Positions 5,441 to 10,798 of a stretch of DNA of 10,798 nucleotides are shown in pieces. The notes beneath the pieces are model-generated. The model had not been told where the DNA came from. It saw nothing but the letters and a program-made list of their open reading frames with translations, and did no database searches. The stretch lies in NCBI GenBank assembly GCA_958426425.1, contig CATZYY010000075.1, positions 1-10,798 of the forward strand, written 5' to 3'. Source of the DNA: an uncultured Oscillospiraceae bacterium. Its GTDB lineage: Bacteria; Bacillota; Clostridia; Oscillospirales; Oscillospiraceae. The translations under genes were made by a program, and so were the position numbers. Positions within the stretch are counted from its first letter, which is position 1, and each line of letters starts with the position of its first letter.

Positions 5441-5501
5441 TTTTCGAGTCAGGCATATCAATTTTTAACACGCCTAATCAAAGAAATATTTTCGAGTCAG
5501 G
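5441..5501 (+). repeat. 13-bp direct repeat TTTTCGAGTCAGG, two copies
   Basis: Copies at 5441-5453 and 5489-5501, 48 bp apart. Each contains TTCGAGTC, which also occurs in the T arm of the tRNA-Pro fragment (on the other strand). The purpose is unknown; a regulator or recombinase site is possible. Confidence 0.5.
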
Positions 5502-5543
5502 GTGTGACAGGTCAGAATTAGTTTCTTTTCAGATGAATACAAA

Positions 5544-5572
5544 TTGACAAGAATGACAAGAATGATTATAAT
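5544..5572 (+). promoter_or_regulatory. Consensus sigma-A promoter with embedded 9-bp tandem repeats
   Basis: TTGACA (5544-5549), a spacer of exactly 17 and TATAAT (5567-5572) match the consensus in every position. From 5545 the sequence falls into four 9-bp units, TGACAAGAA, TGACAAGAA, TGATTATAA, TGACAACTA, running to 5580 and covering the whole promoter. Such a strong promoter inside an ordered repeat suggests tight repression, perhaps by the winged-helix product of the gene it drives. Confidence 0.85.
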
Positions 5573-5599
5573 GACAACTAAGAAAAGGAGGCGTTATGT

Positions 5600-6904
5600 A
5601 TGGCATTTGTTGAGAGTGAAGTTGTTGAACTGAAAGCGGAGGTCGTGGGCGATATCTGCAAAGAAGTCATTGCCTTTGCCAACACAAAAGGCGGTACGCT
5701 GTATATTGGCGTCAGCAACGATGGAAGTGTGGAGGGAGTCAAAAACGCCGATCAAGTCATTTTGCAGCTGAACAATATGATTCGAGATTCCATCAAGCCT
5801 GATGTGACAATGTTTGTGGGATACAAAACCCAACATGTCGGCGACAAGGATATCATTGCTGTGACCATTCAAAAAGGGACAGACCGGCCCTATTATCTGG
5901 GCAGTAAGGGGTTGAAACCCAGTGGGGTCTATGTCAGGAACGGCACTTCTTCTGACCCGGCTACGGATACTGCGATCCGAAGAATGATTAAGGAAACTGA
6001 TGGGGACAGCTTTGAATCCATGCGTTCGCTGGAACAGAACCTCAGCTTTGAAGCGGCAAAGAAGCAATTTGAAAAGCAGAACATCCCATTTGATACCGCA
6101 AAAATGCAGACCCTTGGAATGATTTCCGCGGATGGTATCTACTCCAATGTGGCGCTCCTCCTGTCCGATCAGTGTCCCAGCACCATCAAGGCGGCGACCT
6201 TCTCTGGGGAAGATAAAGGAAGCTTTCAGGACAGGAGAGAATTTGGCGGTTCACTGTTTCAGCAAATGGAGGAGTTGTACAGCTATCTGGATATGCGTAA
6301 CCAGACAAAGGCAACTTTTGATGGGCTATACCGAATCGACACACGGGATTATCCGGAAAATGCACTGCGGGAAGCGCTGTTGAACTCACTGGTTCACAGA
6401 GACTATTCTTTCCGTGCAAGTACCCTTGTCAGCGTATATGCGGACAGGATTGAATTTGTCTCTGTGGGTGGACTGCCCTCCGGCATTGAACTGGACGACA
6501 TTATGCTGGGACTTTCGGTTTGCCGAAACCCCAAGCTGGCAGCCATATTTTATCGTCTGCAGCTGATTGAAGCATACGGAACAGGTATGCCTAAAATCAT
6601 GAACGCCTACGCGGACACGGAATTGAAACCCAAAATCGAAGTATCAAGCAATGCGTTCAAAATCACGCTGCCAAACAGGAACGCCGGCACAAATCATACA
6701 CAGACACCGGTTGGTACGCTCAAAAGTGAAGAGAAACGGATCTTGGATTTCATTGGTTCCAATGGTCATATCGTGCGCAGTGATGTGGATCAGCTTCTGG
6801 ATGTAAGCCAGGCCACAGCCAACCGAATTCTGAAACAAATGGTCGCCGAGGGCCTGATTTATCAGGATGGAAACGGCAGGAAAACAAAGTATAGACGGAA
6901 GTAA
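5600..6904 (+). CDS. AlbA_2 / HATPase_c_4 / winged-helix ATP-binding regulator
   Basis: A 434-residue protein with the domain order of Firmicute AlbA_2 regulators. Residues 1-125 form the AlbA_2 (Schlafen-type, putative nucleic-acid-binding) domain: ESEVVELKAE, then CKEVIAFANTKGGTLYIGV at 20-38 and SGVYVRNGTSS at 108-118. Residues about 245-360 form an HATPase_c_4 (GHKL-like) domain, with ENALREALLNSLVHRDYS (253-270), GGLPSGI (290-296) and EAYGTGMPKI (324-333). Residues about 374-434 are a winged helix (HIVRSDVDQLLDVSQATANR, 390-409) that could bind DNA. AAGGAGG (5585-5591) lies eight bases before the start. It sits under a consensus promoter and 25 bp before the primase-helicase gene, so it probably controls, or works with, that gene. 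The role as autoregulator is inference; GHKL ATP binding is family knowledge. Confidence 0.88.
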   Translation: MAFVESEVVELKAEVVGDICKEVIAFANTKGGTLYIGVSNDGSVEGVKNADQVILQLNNMIRDSIKPDVTMFVGYKTQHVGDKDIIAVTIQKGTDRPYYLGSKGLKPSGVYVRNGTSSDPATDTAIRRMIKETDGDSFESMRSLEQNLSFEAAKKQFEKQNIPFDTAKMQTLGMISADGIYSNVALLLSDQCPSTIKAATFSGEDKGSFQDRREFGGSLFQQMEELYSYLDMRNQTKATFDGLYRIDTRDYPENALREALLNSLVHRDYSFRASTLVSVYADRIEFVSVGGLPSGIELDDIMLGLSVCRNPKLAAIFYRLQLIEAYGTGMPKIMNAYADTELKPKIEVSSNAFKITLPNRNAGTNHTQTPVGTLKSEEKRILDFIGSNGHIVRSDVDQLLDVSQATANRILKQMVAEGLIYQDGNGRKTKYRRK

Positions 6905-6929
6905 CTGCTGGTGTGGAGGGGGGCTGTGT

Positions 6930-8489
6930 ATGAATCGAAAAGCGATTATCAGTGGCCGGGAGTATGCGCTTCTTGAAATCGTCCCGTCTCTGGATGGAGG
7001 GCGGGCGCTGCTTCTCTGTGAAGATGAAAACGGCAAAAGGGCAGTATGCTCCGAGCCGCTGTGGCGCAGCTGTGCGCTAACGGATGTGCAGTCTGCCCCG
7101 GTTCACGCACACAGCTCCTCACAGGAGAAAATCGAGTATTTCCTCTCTGTCTTTAAAGGGCGGGAAGATGTATATGCACGCCGGTATCACAGCACGACCA
7201 CCGGAAAAACCGGTTACACCCCAGTCTGCAAAAATGAATGGATGCACAGCCTGTGCGATAAAAAGAAATACAAGTGCGCAGAGTGCCCCAACCGTGAGTT
7301 TCGGCCGCTCACAGCCGATGTGGTCAAAGCACATTTGATTGGCCGTGATTCTTTGTGCAGAGATGTGGCGGCAATCTATCCGATGCTGGAGGACAACAAG
7401 ACCTGGCTGTTGGCTGCGGATTTTGATGAAGAAAACTGGAAGCTTGATGTGACTGCATTTTGCAAATCCTGCAAAGAAGCGGGATTGGTACCGGCAGTGG
7501 AACGCTCCCGTTCCGGAAACGGCGCCCATGTCTGGTTTTTCTTTTCGGAGCCTGTTTCAGCCGCCGATGCCAGGCGCTTGGGGACCGGTTTGCTGACTGG
7601 GACCATGTCGTGCCGGCATGAGCTATCCTTTTCGTCCTATGACCGGTTGTTCCCGTCTCAGGATCTTGTGCCGAAGGGCGGTTTCGGGAATTTGATTGCC
7701 CTGCCATTTCAAGGACAGGCGCAGAAAGACGGAAATTCTCTGTTTGTGGATGATCGCTTTGAGCCTTATCCTGATCAGTGGGCATTTCTGTCCTCCCTGC
7801 CGAAAATCACGCCGGAACAGTTGGAAGAAGCTTTAAGGAAAGTATGCCATCATGGGGACATGGGAGAATTGGCGGATGCTGAGGAGAAGCAAGTGCCCTG
7901 GAAACGCAAGCGAACCAAGACAAAACTGACGCGCAGAGATTTTTCGCTGCAGGTACGCCTGCATCATTCCAATTTGATTTACGTTGAGAAAAAGGGCTTC
8001 TCTCAAGGGGCGTTGAATACGCTCAAGAGACTTGCGGCGTTTCCAAATCCGGAATTTCGCTCCAAGCAAGCCATGCGTATTTCCGTTTATGGCGTTCCTC
8101 GCGTTCTGGACTGCGGCTATGAGGATGAGGAATACATCGGCCTTCCCCGTGGTTGTATGGATGAGATTCTGGGGTTATTGGATCAATATGAAGTCCCTGT
8201 CGTTCTGGAAGATCACAGATCACCGGGACATTCCATTGATGTGGAATTTAATGGGGTGCTGCGCCCAGAACAGGAACCTGCCGCCCGAGCGCTGCTGGAT
8301 GCAGACACGGGTGTTCTGTCCGCAACGACTGCGTTCGGGAAAACCGTAATTGGCTCCTATCTGATTGGACAGCGTAAAGTCAATACCTTGGTATTGGTGC
8401 AGTCCAGCGCGTTGCTGGAACAGTGGAAATCCTCGCTGGAACAATTTCTGAATATCCATGAAGTCCTGCCGGAACCGCCCAAAAAGTGA
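6930..8489 (+). CDS. TOTE-type archaeo-eukaryotic primase fused to SF2 helicase, N-terminal part (ends at premature TGA)
   Basis: The first 519 residues of a much larger enzyme. About 60-300 is the archaeo-eukaryotic primase domain of the TOTE conflict-system type. A Cys set (100, 109, 116, 119; CDKKKYKCAEC) could bind zinc, FDE in ADFDEENW (163-170) carries metal-binding Asp164 and Asp166, SRSGNGAHVWFFF (193-205) carries the nucleotide-binding His200, and SYDRLFPSQD (236-245) and GGFGNLIALP (250-259) are family landmarks. A linker follows, then the start of an SF2 helicase: RPEQEPAARALL (445-456) and motif I ATTAFGKT (465-472). The frame stops at TGA 8487-8489 before motif II. The ATG at 6930 is preferred to an upstream in-frame ATG at 6867 because GGAGGGGGG precedes it and the longer version would overlap the AlbA_2 gene. 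Alone, this product would keep the primase but no working helicase. Confidence 0.85.
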   Translation: MNRKAIISGREYALLEIVPSLDGGRALLLCEDENGKRAVCSEPLWRSCALTDVQSAPVHAHSSSQEKIEYFLSVFKGREDVYARRYHSTTTGKTGYTPVCKNEWMHSLCDKKKYKCAECPNREFRPLTADVVKAHLIGRDSLCRDVAAIYPMLEDNKTWLLAADFDEENWKLDVTAFCKSCKEAGLVPAVERSRSGNGAHVWFFFSEPVSAADARRLGTGLLTGTMSCRHELSFSSYDRLFPSQDLVPKGGFGNLIALPFQGQAQKDGNSLFVDDRFEPYPDQWAFLSSLPKITPEQLEEALRKVCHHGDMGELADAEEKQVPWKRKRTKTKLTRRDFSLQVRLHHSNLIYVEKKGFSQGALNTLKRLAAFPNPEFRSKQAMRISVYGVPRVLDCGYEDEEYIGLPRGCMDEILGLLDQYEVPVVLEDHRSPGHSIDVEFNGVLRPEQEPAARALLDADTGVLSATTAFGKTVIGSYLIGQRKVNTLVLVQSSALLEQWKSSLEQFLNIHEVLPEPPKK

Positions 8490-9776
8490 GGCAGGAAGAA
8501 AAAACAGCACCTCATTGGCCAAATTGGCAGCGGAAAGAATACCCGCAGTGGAATCGTCGATATTGCCACCATGCAGTCCCTGCTTGAGGGAGGAGAAAAG
8601 TCCGTAAAGTCTTTTGTGGCAGAGTACGGAATGGTCATTGTGGATGAGTGCCATCATGTGGCCGCATTCACCTTCGAAACCGTTCTGAAAGCAGTGGAAG
8701 CCAAATATGTTTACGGATTGTCTGCCACACCTGTTCGCAAGGACGGTCATCATCCCATCATCTTTATGCAGTGCGGCCCCGTCCGGTATTTGGTGGATGC
8801 CAAAAGTCAGGCGGAAAAGCGAAGCTTCTCCCACATAGTAATTCCCAGATTTACACGCCTAAGACTGCCGGATGCCAACGGGATTCAGGATATGTACGCC
8901 GGTGTGATTGAAAATCACAACCGGAACGAACTGTTGGTGTCAGACACTTTGAAGTTGATACAGGAGGGGCGTACACCAATTCTGCTGACGGAGCGGAAAG
9001 AACACGCTGTACTGCTTGCCGGTCATCTGTCGGACCAGGTAAAGCATGTTTTCCTGCTCATTGGCAGTGACAAGCAAAAGGATAAACGTGAAAAGCTGAC
9101 GGCATTGAAGAATGTGCCTGACGATAAGGATGTGGTGGTCGTTGCGACCGGAAAGTATATCGGAGAGGGCTTTGACGCCCCGCGGTTGGACACCCTGCTC
9201 CTGGCGATGCCCATATCGTGGAAAGGCACATTGGCACAGTATGCCGGACGCCTCCACAGAAATTATGAAGGAAAGCAGGAAGTTCGTATCTACGATTATG
9301 TGGATATCCATGTTCCTACCCTGGAGCGGATGTATCATAAACGCATGAAAGGCTATGCGGAGCTGGGATATCAGGTCAAATTCGGTGCAGCGGATCAGTT
9401 TGTCAGTGTGATTTATGATGGACACTCATCTATGCTTCCTTTTGAGCAGGACTTGGATGATGCTGCCCGCAGCGTGGTTATTGTCAGTCCTTATCTGCAA
9501 AAAGGAAGAATCGTGAAATTGCTTCCCTCTTTGCAGAAGGCGGTTGCTTCCGGTGTCGAAATTGCGATCCATACCAGAACGGCAGATAGCAGAGAACTCT
9601 CAAATCAAGAAAGTGTGTGTGAGGCGATTAAGATGTTGGAGCAGACAGGCATAGTGGTCCATACGCACAAAGAACTAAATCAGCGGTATGCCGTTGTTGA
9701 TGAAAGCGTTGTGTGGTATGGCGGTGTGGATTTTCTTGCTTTTGGCAGAAAAGATGCAGATGTACTCACTTTTTGA
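8490..9776 (+). pseudogene. C-terminal part of the same gene: SF2 helicase motifs II-VI and PLD-like domain
   Basis: This continues the frame of the previous entry directly after its TGA, so the two parts are one 948-codon gene with one stop. The region starts GRKKKQHLIGQIGSGK and has motif II DECHH (572-576 of the joined protein), motif III LSATP (597-601), motif V region ATGKYIGEGFDAP (739-751) and motif VI QYAGRLHR (770-777), a complete DEAH-like SF2 helicase. About 837-948 is a PLD-like nuclease fold, ending NQRYAVVDESVVWYGG. There the HxKxxxxD signature reads N-x-R-xxxx-D (Asn917, Arg919, Asp924), so the catalytic His is absent. The first ATG after the stop is at 8571, with no ribosome binding site, so independent translation is unlikely. 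The end at 9774-9776 follows a T5 run; see the findings. Confidence 0.8.
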
Positions 9777-9922
9777 AAATGCAAATCGCGCTTTCCTGTT
9801 GGCAGAGCACGGCTTGTTTAGAACAAGGGTTGCCGAGCGAACTCTATGTGGTGCCTTGATGTTACATATCCTACTCTTAAAAGTAGTACCTGAAAGCATA
9901 TGAAGAAATGTGAGGTGACCAG
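9777..9922 (+). other. Spacer with possible lost helicase/PLD tail and a palindrome
   Basis: No independent gene is seen. If one T is removed from 9770-9774, the helicase frame continues as FENANRAFLLAE and on to a TGA at 9901-9903, close to the next gene. Two short hairpins lie here: CTTGTT/AACAAG (9813-9827) and a near-perfect palindrome CTACTCTTAAAAGTAG (9871-9886), the latter a possible operator for the next gene. No convincing promoter is seen. Confidence 0.35.
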
Positions 9923-10630
9923 ATGGCAGAAAGAAAAATCTGCGCCGGGTACTACCGGCGGTATGACGGCAAGGTAGTTTATGTAGTCTCCTTGGCCACC
10001 GATGCTGACACCGGCGAGGAAAGTGTCATCTGGACCACCTACCCCTTTGCAACTGTCCCCAGATACTACACCTCCAGCAAAAAGTCCTTCTGCGCTTTTA
10101 TCGAAGTGAACGGAGAACGGAAAGCTAAGTATAAGCGAATGCTCAATATGAAGATCTCAGGGGAAGCCATAGAGCGGCTGGAGGAAGAGGGCTTTCGGGG
10201 ACCGGTACGTAAACGAAAAAATTGGCAACTGGATGAATCTTATGACTCCCGAGATTATCAGCAATCTCTTACCTACTACGCATACGCAAAAGATCTCTGT
10301 GAGCACTACAACTTCGACCGGAACAAATATCGCCTCTGCGTAAAGGAAAAGAGATTCGTTGCCATCACTAAAAGTGACTTCGCCAAACTGAAAGAGGACC
10401 TGCAGTTTCTGGACAATGTCCTGAAAACGGTGCTGGTTACATACCAGGGCTATTTCCGGGAACGGTTCGTGGATGGCCTGTCCATCCGCAAGTACGCGGA
10501 AGCCCATCAACTGAACCGTGGCAGCGTGGACTATCATCAAAAGAAATTCTTCTCTGCTCTGGCCTCTCTGCTGAAAGAGCGGGACGAGGCGGAGGGAACA
10601 TGCCGGCTGCTGAAACCAGCACAAAAGTAA
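9923..10630 (+). CDS. DUF1653-like / sigma-region-4-like HTH protein
   Basis: A 235-residue basic protein, probably a cytoplasmic DNA-binding regulator. Residues about 8-60 (AGYYRRYDGKVVYVVSLATD, 8-27, then TGEESVIW) resemble the DUF1653 fold, which has the pattern YRHYKGKxYxVxxxAxxxxTxE; this match is by eye. Residues about 155-220 look like a sigma-70 region 4 helix-turn-helix, with the key segment LSIRKYAEAHQLNRGSVDYH (186-205) followed by a helix KKFFSALASLLKERD. Single sigma-like HTH proteins of this sort are frequent cargo of clostridial mobile elements. GAGGTGACCAG just before the ATG is the ribosome binding site. It could be the last gene of the AlbA_2-primase operon, 19 bp after the reconstructed helicase end, or have its own promoter. 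A terminator follows directly. Confidence 0.65.
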   Translation: MAERKICAGYYRRYDGKVVYVVSLATDADTGEESVIWTTYPFATVPRYYTSSKKSFCAFIEVNGERKAKYKRMLNMKISGEAIERLEEEGFRGPVRKRKNWQLDESYDSRDYQQSLTYYAYAKDLCEHYNFDRNKYRLCVKEKRFVAITKSDFAKLKEDLQFLDNVLKTVLVTYQGYFRERFVDGLSIRKYAEAHQLNRGSVDYHQKKFFSALASLLKERDEAEGTCRLLKPAQK

Positions 10631-10643
10631 ATAATCCAACCTC

Positions 10644-10681
10644 AAACGGAGCGTCTGCGACAAAGCAGATGCTCCGTTTTT
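10644..10681 (+). terminator. Rho-independent terminator after the HTH gene
   Basis: AAACGGAGCGTCTGC (10644-10658) pairs with GCAGATGCTCCGTTT (10665-10679) with one G-T pair and a GACAAA loop, ending in a T run (10677-10681). It lies 13 bp after the stop codon and closes the operon. Confidence 0.9.
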
Positions 10682-10793
10682 CTGTCAAATGTATGTCAGT
10701 GGGATATATTTTCCCCAATACAAGTAGAGAGGCAACTCGGACACCGATAAGGTAGAATAAGTTTCGCAAATTGAAAAGAGGATAAAAAGGGAC

Positions 10794-10798
10794 ATGGT
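10794..10798 (+). CDS. Possible start of the next gene (cut by window end)
   Basis: An ATG at 10794 follows purine-rich AAAAGAGG and AAAAAGG. Upstream, TAGAAT (10753-10758) could be a -10 box but has no good -35. Only the first codon is visible, so this is weak. The rest of 10682-10798 shows no other feature. Confidence 0.2.

Larger units (their letters stand above)
5152..10798. mobile_element. Putative tRNA-Pro-integrated element (one end; extends past window)
   Basis: This is an inference from four observations: a tRNA 3' fragment that keeps the native terminator, phased short repeats beside it, a drop in GC content relative to 1-4570, and cargo typical of mobile islands (AlbA_2/HATPase regulator, TOTE primase-helicase, a sigma-like HTH protein). 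No integrase, relaxase or replication gene is in view, so the type of element (ICE, phage remnant, island) cannot be named. The gene-free stretch 5195-5599 holds the phased repeats, a 60-bp hairpin, a short inverted repeat, a direct-repeat pair and the promoter, each listed separately; I see no credible gene in it. Confidence 0.5.

Noticed and set aside
5441..5501. CRISPR-like array
   Set aside because: There are only two short direct repeats with one spacer, and no further units or cas genes.
5309..5521. 70-codon frame in the leader region
   Set aside because: It runs through the 60-bp palindrome, lacks a ribosome binding site and has no recognisable features.
5596..5613. ATG at 5596 upstream of the AlbA_2 start
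   Set aside because: It yields a five-codon peptide only; the ATG at 5600 is in the conserved frame with good spacing from AAGGAGG.
8571..9776. Independent helicase gene starting at ATG 8571
   Set aside because: It has no ribosome binding site; the frame and conserved residues continue upstream to the TGA, so this is the second part of one gene.
10437..10769. 110-codon minus-strand frame across the terminator
   Set aside because: It is antisense to the HTH gene and crosses a clear terminator, with no supporting features.

Overview
The window looks like a piece of an anaerobic gut Firmicute chromosome, most likely a GC-rich clostridial lineage such as Oscillospiraceae. The clues are an EFR1-type flavodoxin/ferredoxin protein, YcxB-like, DUF3795 and DUF1801 proteins, strong AGGAGG-type ribosome binding sites and GC-rich third codon positions. 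This assignment is an inference from protein families and base use; no marker gene is present.

Positions 1-4570 are GC-rich and read as ordinary chromosome. A leftward operon (2061 to 1) encodes a CatA-like O-acetyltransferase, an EFR1-family flavodoxin/ferredoxin protein and a membrane-anchored alpha/beta hydrolase that runs off the window. Divergent from it is a rightward pair, a YcxB-like membrane protein and an unknown small anchored protein (2249-3151). A second leftward operon (4568 to 3248) holds a GNAT acetyltransferase broken by an in-frame TAG, a DUF1801 protein and a Cys-rich DUF3795 protein. The two gene sets converge on a shared hairpin terminator at 3208-3241.

Positions 4700-5200 form a transition. 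They contain a small membrane protein (possibly frameshifted near its N-terminus), its terminator, then a strong terminator followed by 43 bp of the 3' half of a tRNA-Pro(UGG) gene on the minus strand. The 5' half of that tRNA is missing. This is the arrangement expected at one end of an element integrated into a tRNA gene: the old 3' end and its terminator stay behind. Three 10-bp-phased TTTATAG repeats lie beside the fragment, as integrase or excisionase arm sites would. From here rightward the base composition is less GC-rich.

Positions 5200-10798 are the putative element. After about 360 bp rich in hairpins and direct repeats comes a consensus promoter (TTGACA-17-TATAAT) embedded in a 9-bp tandem repeat. 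It drives an AlbA_2/HATPase/winged-helix protein, and 25 bp downstream lies a large gene for a TOTE-type archaeo-eukaryotic primase fused to an SF2 helicase and a PLD-like domain. That gene is interrupted by one in-frame TGA between helicase motifs I and II and may carry a second lesion at its 3' end. It is followed by a DUF1653-like/sigma-region-4-like HTH protein with a good terminator. The regulator plus primase-helicase-PLD pair is the best candidate for an unusual nucleic-acid conflict (defence-like) module here, although this copy appears disabled. No integrase is visible.
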